Source of the DNA: Geomesophilobacter sediminis
Lineage (GTDB): Bacteria > Desulfobacterota > Desulfuromonadia > Geobacterales > Geobacteraceae
Length of the DNA stretch: 64,000 nt
NCBI RefSeq assembly: GCF_016458275.1
Contig: NZ_JAEMHM010000015.1
Location: forward strand, 1 to 64,000
Direction: 5' to 3'
Both the position numbers and the translations under genes were made by a program. This document shows, piece after piece, positions 1 through 7,071 of this stretch (positions are counted from its first letter, which is position 1; the number at the start of each line of letters is the position of its first letter). The notes beneath the pieces are model-generated. The model was not told where the DNA came from and did not search any database. It was given only the letters and a program-made list of their open reading frames with translations.

Positions 1-109
1 AGTTCTCAATCATTTACGAGGGAAGAATGCCCGTTATGTAGCCGATGGGGCATTTACACAAAATCCTTTACACGCCCCGAAAACAAAGGTGTATTTAAAT
101 GAAATACCA

Positions 110-395
110 GAGGTGGTAATTGTCGATACCAGGGGTGGCAATTGTCGACACCAAGGGTGGTAATTGTCGGTACCAGGGGTGGTCATTGTCGATGCCAGGA
201 TGGTCATTGTCGATGCCAGGGGTGGTCATTGTCGATGCCAGGGGTGGTCATTGTCGATGCCAGGGGTGGTCATTGTCGATGCCAGGGGTGGTTAATTGTC
301 GATACCAGGGGTGGTAATTGTCGATACCAGAGATGCCCAATGCAAAAACCAGAGGTGCCCAATGCAAAAACCAGAGATGCCCAATGGAAAGCAAG
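110..395. repeat. 22-bp tandem repeat array, 13 units in two sequence types
   Basis: Thirteen head-to-tail units are seen. Ten type A units (110-329) contain GGTGGTCATTGTCGATGCCA or close variants. All are 22 bp except one of 21 (198-218) and one of 23 (285-307). Three type B units follow in the same phase (330-395) with a different core, GATGCCCAATGCAAAAACCA. Both types share the boundary ACCAG. Degenerate copies with roughly the same spacing continue to about 480. There are no unique spacers, so this is not a CRISPR array. Confidence 0.92.
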
Positions 396-560
396 CGGTG
401 CCACATTGGAAATCATGAGAGGCCAGATGGTAATAGGGAGGGGCAGGATGCCATCGGGAAGCAACCGGTGGAAATGTAGATGACATGTCGTAAATGGGGA
501 TCGCTCCGCTGGAAATTAAGAGACCGCCAAAATCAACGTGCGATGCCGCACGGATTCCGT

Positions 561-566
561 TACAAT
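561..566 (+). promoter_or_regulatory. Possible -10 element of a leaderless transcript
   Basis: TACAAT ends seven bases before the ATG at 574, and no purine-rich ribosome binding site lies between. If this is the -10 box, transcription would begin at or beside the start codon. The -35 region is poor, so the call is tentative. Confidence 0.3.
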
Positions 567-573
567 CCCGCCC

Positions 574-2256
574 ATGAAAGTTCTTCTCTCCACCCTGCAT
601 GCGAAGTACGTCCATGCTTCCCTTGCCCTCCCCTACCTTGCCTCCGCCTGCCGTGACATCCCCGGTCTCGAATGCGAGATCCTGGAGATGACCGTCAACG
701 AGCAGAAGGACGAGATCCTGGCGAAGCTTTACGCCGCCGGCGCCGAGGTGGTCCTCTTTTCGTGTTACCTGTGGAACACCGAGCAGACCCTCAAGCTCGC
801 CTCGGACCTGAAGCAGCTGCGCCCCGAAACGGAGATCGTGCTGGGGGGGCCCGAAGTCTCCTACGGCGCCTTCGACCTGATGCAGCGCAACCCCGCTATA
901 TCCTGCATCGTGCGGGGCGAAGGCGACGCCTCCTGCCGGGAGCTGCTCTATGCGCTTTGCCACGGGATGCCGCTCGACCACATTGCCGGGATCACCCACC
1001 GCGAGGGGGACGACGTCATCGCCAACCCGGACCGGGCGCCGATCGCGAACCTGGACGACATACCCTCGCCGTTCGCCCTCGGACTGGCCGACCTGGCCAA
1101 GCCGCTGGTCTACGTGGAAACCTCCCGCGGTTGTCCCTTTTCCTGCGCCTTTTGCATGTCTTCCCTGGAAAAAGGGGTCCGCTCCTTCTCGCCGGACCGG
1201 ATCTGGGCCGACCTGTCGCTTTTGATGGAGCGGGAAGTCCGCACCGTGAAACTGGTGGACCGTACCTTCAACTACGACGCGCAGCGGGCCAACGAGATCT
1301 GGCGCTTCATCCTGCAGCACAACCGGACCAGCCGCTTCCACTTCGAGATCGCCGCGGACCTCCTGACCGACGCCAACCTGGAGCTGCTCCGAACCGTCCC
1401 CCCGGACCTTTTCCGGTTCGAGATCGGCGTGCAGTCGGCGGGTGAGGAGACGCTGGCCCAGGTGGAGCGGCGCTCGCACCTGCACCGGCTCTTCGAAAAC
1501 GTGCGGCGGCTGCGGGCCGAGACCGCGGTCACGGTCCACCTCGACCTGGTGGCAGGGCTTCCCGGGGAGGACCTGAACGGCTTTCTGGCCTCGCTCCAGG
1601 GGCTGCTGGATCTGGAACCGGACCACATCCAGGTGGAACCGCTCAAGGTCATGAAGGGTACCCGGATGCGGGTCATCGCCCGGGAGGAGGGATATGCCTA
1701 CTCGGAAACCGCGCCGTACAAGATCCTGCACACCCCCTGGCTGACCTACGCCGAAGTCCGTCACATCGAGGCAATCAGCCGGCTCGTGGAGGGCATCTAC
1801 AACAGCGGACGCTTCAGCGCCACCGTCAAGGAACTGGGATCGGGCGCACCGTTATCCGCCTTTTTCGCCTCGGCGGCGGCACATTTCGAGGCCCGGGGGA
1901 TCACCGCGAACCTGCCGCTTACCACCCTGTTCGAGGAGGTTTGGGAGTACGTCAAGAGCCGTGCTGCCGGCGACGAGTTGGAGCGACTGCGCGAGGCGCT
2001 GACCTATGATTACTGCCTGGTCGGCTATCCCGGCGGCAGTCTCCCCTCCTTCTTTGCGGCCGAGACCGCAGGGTCAAAGCGGGACAAGACCCTGCCGGAG
2101 GGATTGCCCCAGGCCCGAAATGGCGAGCGGGTGCGTTACTACCGCCGCCGTTTCGCCCGGGATTACCGACAGATTCCGTGGGTCGAGGAGCCGGCCGACA
2201 TCACCTTCATCTACCGCAGCGCCCCGGGAGAAGGGCTCAGGGTGCAGGCCGTATGA
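574..2256 (+). CDS. B12-binding domain radical SAM protein (DUF4080 type)
   Basis: The 560-residue product has a cobalamin-binding Rossmann-like fold at about residues 1-135 and a radical SAM core from about 180 to 370. The cluster ligands are C187, C191 and C194 in the motif RGCPFSCAFC. A C-terminal part resembles the DUF4080 domain. Such proteins use a [4Fe-4S] cluster and S-adenosylmethionine for radical chemistry; the substrate of this subgroup is unknown. The classical DxHxxG cobalamin ligand is not visible, so B12 may bind base-off without a protein ligand, or not at all. The ATG at 574 fits the family N-terminus (MKVLLSTLHA), although no ribosome binding site precedes it. It stands alone, followed by a repeat element. 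Confidence 0.9.
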   Translation: MKVLLSTLHAKYVHASLALPYLASACRDIPGLECEILEMTVNEQKDEILAKLYAAGAEVVLFSCYLWNTEQTLKLASDLKQLRPETEIVLGGPEVSYGAFDLMQRNPAISCIVRGEGDASCRELLYALCHGMPLDHIAGITHREGDDVIANPDRAPIANLDDIPSPFALGLADLAKPLVYVETSRGCPFSCAFCMSSLEKGVRSFSPDRIWADLSLLMEREVRTVKLVDRTFNYDAQRANEIWRFILQHNRTSRFHFEIAADLLTDANLELLRTVPPDLFRFEIGVQSAGEETLAQVERRSHLHRLFENVRRLRAETAVTVHLDLVAGLPGEDLNGFLASLQGLLDLEPDHIQVEPLKVMKGTRMRVIAREEGYAYSETAPYKILHTPWLTYAEVRHIEAISRLVEGIYNSGRFSATVKELGSGAPLSAFFASAAAHFEARGITANLPLTTLFEEVWEYVKSRAAGDELERLREALTYDYCLVGYPGGSLPSFFAAETAGSKRDKTLPEGLPQARNGERVRYYRRRFARDYRQIPWVEEPADITFIYRSAPGEGLRVQAV

Positions 2257-2277
2257 CGTTGGGAGGTCCGGTAATGC

Positions 2278-2337
2278 CGTAGGAGGCATTCCTGCCGCGA
2301 TTAGCTCTCATTCGCGCCAGGAATGGCGCTCCCACAG
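2278..2337. repeat. Dispersed palindromic REP element, hybrid copy
   Basis: The right half (from ATTCGCGCCAGGAATGGCGC to CTCCCACAG) matches the common element of this window. The left half (GGCATTCCTGCCGCGATT) is of the variant built around GGCATTC-TTGCC. It lies between the radical SAM gene and the DUF2147 gene. Confidence 0.75.
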
Positions 2338-2393
2338 GGTACGCAGCCGCCCCCCGTGCAGATTGGATGGACCTTAGAAGGTTGGATTGGGCT

Positions 2394-2399
2394 TATAAT
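2394..2399 (+). promoter_or_regulatory. Candidate -10 box for the DUF2147 gene
   Basis: A perfect TATAAT lies 65 bases before the start codon at 2464, but no good -35 box sits at the proper distance. Transcription would start inside the palindrome at 2401-2426, placing that hairpin at the 5' end of the mRNA. Confidence 0.35.
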
Positions 2400-2400
2400 T

Positions 2401-2426
2401 TACGGGCGCAGCACGCTGCACCCGTA
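2401..2426. repeat. GCAGC-type palindrome
   Basis: An inverted repeat reading GGGCGCAGCACGCTGCACCC with flanking TAC/GTA. The same palindrome family recurs at 11192, 12484 and 24246, always between genes. Confidence 0.7.
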
Positions 2427-2463
2427 AGAACAAAGCGTGAAGATCAAGTTGGAGGAGATGGCT

Positions 2464-2919
2464 ATGAAAAGAGCCTCCTTAGTAGTAACAGCTCTGCTTC
2501 TTTTGATCGCTTCCCGGGCACTTGCCTTCACCGCCGACGACATCCTGGGGATCTGGACCGATGAGGAGCAGCGCTCCAAAATCGAGATATTCCACTGTGC
2601 CGACCATTATTGCGGCAAGATCGTGTGGCTGAAGGAAGCGGTCTTCGCACCGGGAGATACGCACGGAGCGGCCGGTCAACCAAGAACGGACTGGCACAAT
2701 CCGGATCCGGCTCTGAAGGATCGAAAGCTCCTGGGACTCAGGATCATGGATGGGTTCGACTTTCGCGGGGACGACACCTGGGGCGGCGGCCAGATCTACG
2801 ACCCGCGGTCCGGGAAGACCTACAAGGGGAGAATCAGGATGGAGTCCAAGAACCGGCTCTTTTTGAAGGGATACGTCGGCATCCCCCTGTTCGGCCGCTC
2901 CACGACCTGGACCAGGTAA
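2464..2919 (+). CDS. DUF2147 family secreted protein
   Basis: The 151-residue product begins with a signal peptide (MKRASLVVTALLLLIASRALA). The mature part contains the lipocalin-like DUF2147 pattern: GIW near the N-terminus, then paired cysteines in the segment FHCADHYCGKIVWL, and a C-terminal LKGYVGIPLFGRS. DUF2147 proteins are small periplasmic or secreted proteins of unknown function. The ATG at 2464 was chosen because GGAGGAG ends a few bases upstream and because it directly starts the signal peptide. A terminator-like hairpin follows at once. Confidence 0.85.
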   Translation: MKRASLVVTALLLLIASRALAFTADDILGIWTDEEQRSKIEIFHCADHYCGKIVWLKEAVFAPGDTHGAAGQPRTDWHNPDPALKDRKLLGLRIMDGFDFRGDDTWGGGQIYDPRSGKTYKGRIRMESKNRLFLKGYVGIPLFGRSTTWTR

Positions 2920-2923
2920 CCTC

Positions 2924-2963
2924 AAAGGGGACTGGCTCCGTAGGTGCCAGTCCCCCTCTTTTT
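2924..2963 (+). terminator. Hairpin terminator of the GGGGACTGGC family
   Basis: A 10-bp perfect stem (GGGGACTGGC at 2927-2936 with GCCAGTCCCC at 2946-2955) is followed by CCTCTTTTT. It lies five bases after the DUF2147 stop. Near-identical hairpins occur at 58561, 58617 and 61198, so this is both a terminator and a dispersed repeat. Confidence 0.75.
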
Positions 2964-2965
2964 GA

Positions 2966-3008
2966 TTACCGCCTACGGCGGATCGCGCCAGGAATGGCGC
3001 TCCCACAG
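2966..3008. repeat. REP element, right half
   Basis: Contains the inner stem CCGCCTACGGCGG and the right arm GCGCCAGGAATGGCGCTCCC ending in ACAG. It lies between convergent genes. The rest of the gap (3009-3162) shows nothing recognisable. Confidence 0.8.
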
Positions 3009-3162
3009 GTGGCCACCCATGCGGGCGCTTCCGTTAGATATTTCTTTCCTTCCCACCGGAGCCTGTGCTTAAATGGACAAAAAAACAGGGCTGATCGTGA
3101 TAGAGGAAGCTGCTTCCAATACCACGGTCATCCCTGTTCATGTTTCTGGGCCCTGAGCTGTC

Positions 3163-3639
3163 TTACGCCGGTTTGCTGGATCCTATCGCCAGGATGGTCA
3201 CGGTGAGATCCCCGGCCGGGCGCTTGATGGTCACCTCGTCGTCCACCTTCTTCCCCAGAAGGGCCTTCCCCACCGGCGAATCCACACTGATCTTACCCTG
3301 GTTCACATCGAACTCGTCCGGGCCCACCAGCTGGTACGACTTCTCGTTGCCGTCCTCGTCCTCGTAGGTAACCCAGCAGCCGAAACTTGCCGCGGTCGGA
3401 TGCAGGGGGGGATAAACCACCTTCACGACCTTGAGCCGGTCGCCCAAATGCTTGAGTTCCCGGTCGATTTCCCTCAGCCGTTTCTTGGAGTAGATGTACT
3501 CGGCATTCTCGGAGCGGTCCCCCTCGGCGGCGGCATCCGCCATGTTCTTCACCATCCGCGGGCGCTCGGTCTCCCATAAAAAATCGTAGCGTTCCTGAAG
3601 TCGTCTGCGCCCTTCGGCGCTGATCATGTTGGTAGGCAT
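3163..3639 (-). CDS. greB: Transcription elongation factor GreB
   Basis: At 158 residues it has the usual length for the GreA/GreB family. The N-terminal coiled coil (about residues 6-75) carries the tip motif with paired acidic residues in AEGDRSENAEYIYSKKRLRE, and the C-terminal FKBP-like domain follows (about 80-155, with GPDEFDVNQGKISVDSPVGK). It binds the secondary channel of RNA polymerase and stimulates cleavage of backtracked transcripts. The basic, aromatic-rich tip favours GreB over GreA. The start has AAGGA about five bases upstream. It is probably co-transcribed with the adhesin-E-like gene 30 bases upstream. Confidence 0.9.
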   Translation of the reverse strand: MPTNMISAEGRRRLQERYDFLWETERPRMVKNMADAAAEGDRSENAEYIYSKKRLREIDRELKHLGDRLKVVKVVYPPLHPTAASFGCWVTYEDEDGNEKSYQLVGPDEFDVNQGKISVDSPVGKALLGKKVDDEVTIKRPAGDLTVTILAIGSSKPA

Positions 3640-3669
3640 CTTTTTCCTTACAGCACGTGGTTTTGGTAG

Positions 3670-4194
3670 TTACTGCAATGCCGGCTCGGCGGGCGGGACG
3701 ACCGGGGCCGGTGTTCCCGGAACGGCCGGTTGGGCTTCCGCGGCCGGAGCCTGGGGAGCCTCGGCGATTTTCGGGCCGGTGGAACCCTTGGGACAAAGCG
3801 TCTCCTGCACCATTTCGACGATCGATTCCGGCTGGATCGGCTCGTACGGGATATCGTCGGAGGCGACGCTCTTACTGAGTTCCTTGCGGTTTTTGTCGAA
3901 CATGGCCGTCTCGCGCACCCGGTAGGTTGCATCGGAGCAGTCGAGTTCGTAGTTGGTCAGGATGTAGGAGAGGGTATTCATGTTGTACTCCCTCCGGATG
4001 TACTCCCGGTCTTTGGGGACCGTGCGCATCCAGAAGATGAACACGTTGTCCGGGAGGGGGAGCAACGATTTCTGATCGAGGTAGTAACGGATGTCGGCAT
4101 CTTCGGCAAAGCTGGTCCAGCGTCCTTCCGCCGCGTGAGCCACCGTCGCGGATACTAAAAGAACAAACACCAGTAACGACACTCTTTTCAGCAT
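3670..4194 (-). CDS. Secreted protein with a surface-adhesin-E-like domain
   Basis: The 174-residue product has a clear signal peptide (MLKRVSLLVFVLLVSATVAHA), then a compact domain (about residues 22-135) with the pattern W..F.....YY.D..SL......FW and two cysteines (in LDCSDATYRV and ETLCPKG) that could form a disulfide. This resembles the surface-adhesin protein E family, which is widespread in proteobacteria with no settled function. The last 35 residues are a Pro/Ala-rich tail. It probably shares a transcript with greB. The family assignment rests on pattern recognition alone. Confidence 0.7.
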   Translation of the reverse strand: MLKRVSLLVFVLLVSATVAHAAEGRWTSFAEDADIRYYLDQKSLLPLPDNVFIFWMRTVPKDREYIRREYNMNTLSYILTNYELDCSDATYRVRETAMFDKNRKELSKSVASDDIPYEPIQPESIVEMVQETLCPKGSTGPKIAEAPQAPAAEAQPAVPGTPAPVVPPAEPALQ

Positions 4195-4231
4195 GTTCCC
4201 CCCTTTCCGTCACCGACTCAAACCGGTGGCC

Positions 4232-4260
4232 ATCATAGACGACTTTATTATGGGAAGCAA
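4232..4260 (-). promoter_or_regulatory. Sigma-70-type promoter for the adhesin-E/greB pair
   Basis: Read on the minus strand, TTGCTT (4255-4260) and TATGAT (4232-4237) are separated by 17 bases, about 40 bases upstream of the start codon at 4194. Confidence 0.5.
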
Positions 4261-4404
4261 CCTCGGTGAGCGAGTCCGAGGAGATTCGGTCGGTCCGCCG
4301 GAGCCTACCTCATCTGCGGCATGCCTACCCTTTTTGAGGCAAACAAACCGGCCGTAACTGGTTATTTTTAAAGCACTTTCCCACACCGGCGGCTTTTTTC
4401 GACT

Positions 4405-4421
4405 TTGGCACGGCCGATGCT
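4405..4421 (+). promoter_or_regulatory. RpoN (sigma-54) type promoter
   Basis: TTGGCACGGCCGATGCT matches the -24/-12 consensus: GG at 4407-4408 and GC at 4419-4420 with exactly ten bases between. The start codon of the small secreted protein lies 40 bases downstream. RpoN promoters are common in Geobacter; an enhancer site was not identified. Confidence 0.6.
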
Positions 4422-4460
4422 ACTACCAGATCAGGCAGTACAACACAAAGGAGAAACACC

Positions 4461-4712
4461 ATGAGAAGAAGCATCACGATGTTACTGGCAACTTTGGTAT
4501 CCGCTTCCGTAGCCTCGGCAGTACTCGCCGCAGAACCTGCTCAGACCGGGGGCGCTGCAGCCACCACGACGGCCGCACCGGCTGACGCCGCGAAAACCGC
4601 ACCGGCCAAAGAACAGAAAAAACCGGCGGCGCACCGCAAACACAAAAAACACAGCAAAAAGCACCACGCGGCGAAACCGGCTCCGGCTGCTTCCGAAGGA
4701 ACCACCAAGTAA
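4461..4712 (+). CDS. Small secreted Ala/Lys/His-rich protein
   Basis: The 83-residue product consists of a signal peptide (residues 1-23, ending VLAAEP) and a low-complexity mature part. That part is first Ala/Thr-rich, then strongly basic with repeated KKH/HKKH motifs around residues 57-70. The C-terminus is again Ala/Pro-rich. No domain was recognised. Such polybasic periplasmic proteins may bind polyanions, metals or the cell wall, but this is a guess. AAGGAGAAACACC precedes the ATG. Its RpoN-type promoter and strong terminator mark it as a single-gene transcript. Confidence 0.75.
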   Translation: MRRSITMLLATLVSASVASAVLAAEPAQTGGAAATTTAAPADAAKTAPAKEQKKPAAHRKHKKHSKKHHAAKPAPAASEGTTK

Positions 4713-4738
4713 GGAAGAAGCAGTCGACCGTTGACATA

Positions 4739-4771
4739 AAAAGAGCCCCGACAAACGCCGGGGCTTTTTTT
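4739..4771. terminator. Bidirectional rho-independent terminator
   Basis: AGCCCCG (4744-4750) pairs with CGGGGCT (4759-4765). The stem is followed by seven T on the plus strand and preceded by a run of A, so it can serve both the small secreted protein gene and the convergent PilZ gene. Confidence 0.9.
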
Positions 4772-4826
4772 GTTCTTCTGGGATTTCCTTTCTTGTGGAG
4801 CTTCCCCAGTCCCTGGCGCTCCACCC

Positions 4827-5837
4827 CTAAGGCGCTTCCTTGCGATACTCCCGGATCGCCTTCTCGTAGGTCTTCTGGATCTCGTTGGCGGGCTGGGTCT
4901 TTTGGTAGGTGGTCAGGTAACGGATCAGGAAGAAGCAGGCCGCCAACAAAAACAGCGTCCATAAGGACCGCAGCACGATCTGGCGCACGGTAAGCCGCTT
5001 CGGCGAAAGCTCGATGGAATACTCCCCCCGGACGTTGGTGCTGGCGCGTTGCGCCAGGTATTCGATCTGCTTCGCCGAGATGTGTTGGAAGATGAAATCC
5101 CGGTCCCGCTCATCCATGTGGACGAACTGGAACCCGGTGCGGTGAAACTCGACCCCGTCCTTCGGTGACTTCGGCTCCATGACGTGGATCACCGTCGCCA
5201 CGGTGTGGACCTGGCGCGGCGGCTCCAAGGGGAGCACGATTTCGAGGTTCACCATGCTGTCGGCCGGGAGGCGCTCCTGAAGACGCAGCAATGCACCTCC
5301 GCCCCCCAGGTTCACCGCGGTCCAGGGCACGTCCTGCCACTCCACGTTGATGACGGGCGTTAAACGGGCGGAATGGGCGGCGATGACGAAATTGTCGTAG
5401 CCCTGGAACTTCATCCGCTCCAGTTCCAGCCTTTTTTCCCAGTCCGCGTGGATGTCGTCCTTGTTCGCCTCGATGATCTTCGAGTAGGTGACCCGGAGAT
5501 CGAGGTCGATGCGGAAGAACTGGCGCCGCTCCCGGAGGGTGAACGAGCCGAAAAGCCGGATCTTGAACCGGCGCGCCGAGACGCGCTCCAGGACCATGCT
5601 CGAGCAGCTGTAAACGTCCTTGTTCCTCCAGACGCTGACGTCGAGTATGGTCCCCACGGAAACCTTGACCGTGAGCGGCAGCATGTCGCGCGAAATCTGG
5701 GCGACGATCTCGTCCTGGTTTGCGGCCTGGACGATCGCCCAGTCACGGAACACACCTCCGCCGGCGAGGGGAATCCCGACCTCGATGCGAAGTCCCTCGC
5801 GTATGTATTCCCGATATTCCGCAAACTCATCACGCAT
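4827..5837 (-). CDS. PilZ domain membrane protein (YcgR-like layout)
   Basis: The 336-residue product has an N-terminal YcgR/PilZN-like beta domain (about 15-110). A PilZ domain starts at RRQFFRIDLDLRV, which holds the RxxxR c-di-GMP-binding signature. The second motif, normally D/NxSxxG, reads NLGGGG, so the serine is replaced by glycine. A single transmembrane helix (SLWTLFLLAACFFLIRYL) lies near the C-terminus with a short charged tail. It probably senses c-di-GMP at the inner membrane. The ATG at 5837 is preferred over a TTG six bases upstream; neither has a strong ribosome binding site. Confidence 0.75.
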   Translation of the reverse strand: MRDEFAEYREYIREGLRIEVGIPLAGGGVFRDWAIVQAANQDEIVAQISRDMLPLTVKVSVGTILDVSVWRNKDVYSCSSMVLERVSARRFKIRLFGSFTLRERRQFFRIDLDLRVTYSKIIEANKDDIHADWEKRLELERMKFQGYDNFVIAAHSARLTPVINVEWQDVPWTAVNLGGGGALLRLQERLPADSMVNLEIVLPLEPPRQVHTVATVIHVMEPKSPKDGVEFHRTGFQFVHMDERDRDFIFQHISAKQIEYLAQRASTNVRGEYSIELSPKRLTVRQIVLRSLWTLFLLAACFFLIRYLTTYQKTQPANEIQKTYEKAIREYRKEAP

Positions 5838-5882
5838 GTTCAAGCCCGTTTTTTTATGAATGGAGGATCACAGCATTGCTTC

Positions 5883-5911
5883 ATTTAACGGTAAAACCCG
5901 CCAAATTGCAA
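5883..5911 (-). promoter_or_regulatory. Candidate promoter for the PilZ gene
   Basis: On the minus strand TTGCAA (5906-5911) and TTAAAT (5883-5888) are 17 bases apart, 46 bases upstream of the start. Confidence 0.4.
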
Positions 5912-5972
5912 GACAGCGGCCCCTGCTCTTCTTTACTTCATACATCAGTTATCGACAACAGCAACATCATTC

Positions 5973-6000
5973 TTGACAAGAAAATCTAATGTGCTATCAA
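5973..6000 (+). promoter_or_regulatory. Candidate promoter for the triheme cytochrome
   Basis: A perfect TTGACA (5973-5978) is followed after 16 bases by TATCAA (5995-6000), 40 bases before the start codon. Confidence 0.5.
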
Positions 6001-6040
6001 ATAGGGCTGGTTTAACCAAACTCGGTGTGAAAGGAGCGTT

Positions 6041-6343
6041 ATGAAGAATGTAGTTAAGGTAGTAGCTGTGTCTATCCTTGTTTTTGCGGCCTCTCAGGCA
6101 ATGGCAGTCCCTTCTGGCAAGAGCGTTGACTGGAAGACTCCCATGGGGCAGGTTGTCTTCAAGGGGGAGAATCATAAAGCACTGAAATGCAGCGAGTGCC
6201 ATCCGAAGATCTTCAAAATGAAAAAAGGATCTACCGTAATGAAGATGGCAGACATCAACCAGGGTAAATACTGCGGCGAGTGCCACAACGGCAAGAGAGC
6301 CTTCAAGCCGGCCGGCAACTGCGCCAAGTGCCACAAGAAGTAA
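6041..6343 (+). CDS. Periplasmic triheme c7-type cytochrome
   Basis: The 100-residue product has a signal peptide ending at about residue 22 and three CxxCH heme sites at 50-54, 78-82 and 94-98. It belongs to the c7/c3-like group of small electron carriers that shuttle electrons across the periplasm in Geobacter. Besides the three heme-attached histidines there is only one more (H45), too few for bis-histidine coordination of all three hemes. Methionines in FKMKK and VMKMAD (residues 59-69) are candidate sixth ligands, as in nanowire-type triheme domains. AAAGGAG precedes the ATG. The gene is monocistronic. Confidence 0.88.
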   Translation: MKNVVKVVAVSILVFAASQAMAVPSGKSVDWKTPMGQVVFKGENHKALKCSECHPKIFKMKKGSTVMKMADINQGKYCGECHNGKRAFKPAGNCAKCHKK

Positions 6344-6351
6344 CGGCATTT

Positions 6352-6383
6352 CCGGCGCATGGTTGACACTAAACCATGCGCCG
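6352..6383 (+). terminator. Hairpin after the cytochrome gene
   Basis: A long stem (CCGGCGCATGGTT with AACCATGCGCCGG) lies nine bases after the stop. There is no clean T-run, so it may stabilise the mRNA 3' end as much as terminate. Confidence 0.6.
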
Positions 6384-6493
6384 GGTTACTTCCTCCCCCG
6401 ATCTTCCCTTTCGATCAAGCCTTCCCAAACAAGACAATTCCTTAGATTCACCGCTCTCCCCTGATGCCACCACGCGATGTAATGCCACCCACG

Positions 6494-6756
6494 AGGTGGT
6501 CACCTATGCTGTGTGGTCACCTATGCTGGGTAGCCACCTATGCTGGGTAGCCACCTATGCTGGTAGCCACCTATGCTGGTAGCCACCAATGCTGGGTAGC
6601 CACCTATGCTGGTAGCCACCTATGCTGGTAGCCACCTATGCTGGTAGCCACCTATGCTGGTAGCCACTTATGCTGGTAGCCACTTATGCTGGGTAGCCAC
6701 TTATGCTGGGTAGCCACTTATGCTGTGGGAGCACTTATCCTGCGGGAGTGCCTACC
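6494..6756. repeat. 16/17-bp tandem repeat array merging into a REP end
   Basis: About sixteen units of GGTAGCCACCTATGCT (16 bp) or GGGTAGCCACTTATGCT (17 bp) run head to tail. The last two units (GTGGGAGCACTTATCCT and GCGGGAGTGCCTACCCT) keep the 17-bp period but grade into GTGGGAGCGCCTTTCCA, the left end of the REP element that starts at 6757. Confidence 0.92.
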
Positions 6757-6841
6757 CTGTGGGAGCGCCTTTCCAGGCGCGATCCGCCGAAGGCGGTAAC
6801 CACGGTTGCGGTTATTCGCGCCAGCAACGGCGCTCCCACAG
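6757..6841. repeat. Full-length REP element
   Basis: An 85-bp inverted repeat bounded by CTGTGGGAGCGCC and GGCGCTCCCACAG (with one mismatched stem base). It contains three small hairpins: GCGCCTTTCCAGGCGC, CCGCCGAAGGCGG and GCGCCAGCAACGGCGC. This copy serves as the reference for the others in the window. Confidence 0.9.
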
Positions 6842-7071
6842 GGTAAACAGCTTCCTGCTCATCTATATCTACCGACCCCCGATCGCGACAGCAATATCGC
6901 TCCTAAAACATCGCCGGCCCTCCCCGCTCCGCCGCGAAGATTTTTCTGGCATGCCGACGCCGTTGAGGTTACCCTTATGCCTTCCCAAAACCGAAACGTT
7001 TTCGTGCCCCTGCAGCGTTTCCCGCCGATGGCGTGGAGGTCCAAGCTGCCGGCGCCGAGGAGGCTTTTTCG

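Larger units (their letters stand above)
1..573. other. Intergenic region dominated by a tandem array
   Basis: No supported gene lies here. Bases 1-109 are unique sequence with no recognisable start site or motif. From 110 a 22-bp tandem array begins (listed separately) and decays into degenerate copies up to about 480. Bases 481-560 are plain sequence before the radical SAM gene. Reading frames through the array stay open only because of its composition; none has a ribosome binding site. Confidence 0.7.
6384..7071. other. Repeat-filled intergenic region
   Basis: Bases 6384-6493 hold nothing recognisable. A 16/17-bp array (6494-6756) and a REP element (6757-6841) follow. The remaining 230 bases before the oxidoreductase gene contain no supported gene or clear promoter. 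Confidence 0.6.

Noticed and set aside
110-395. Possible CRISPR array
   Set aside because: Units are directly adjacent with no unique spacers, and no cas genes are present in the window.
292-1764. Long minus-strand open frame opposite the radical SAM gene
   Set aside because: It is a compositional shadow of a well-supported gene; its product has no domain and it runs through the tandem repeats.
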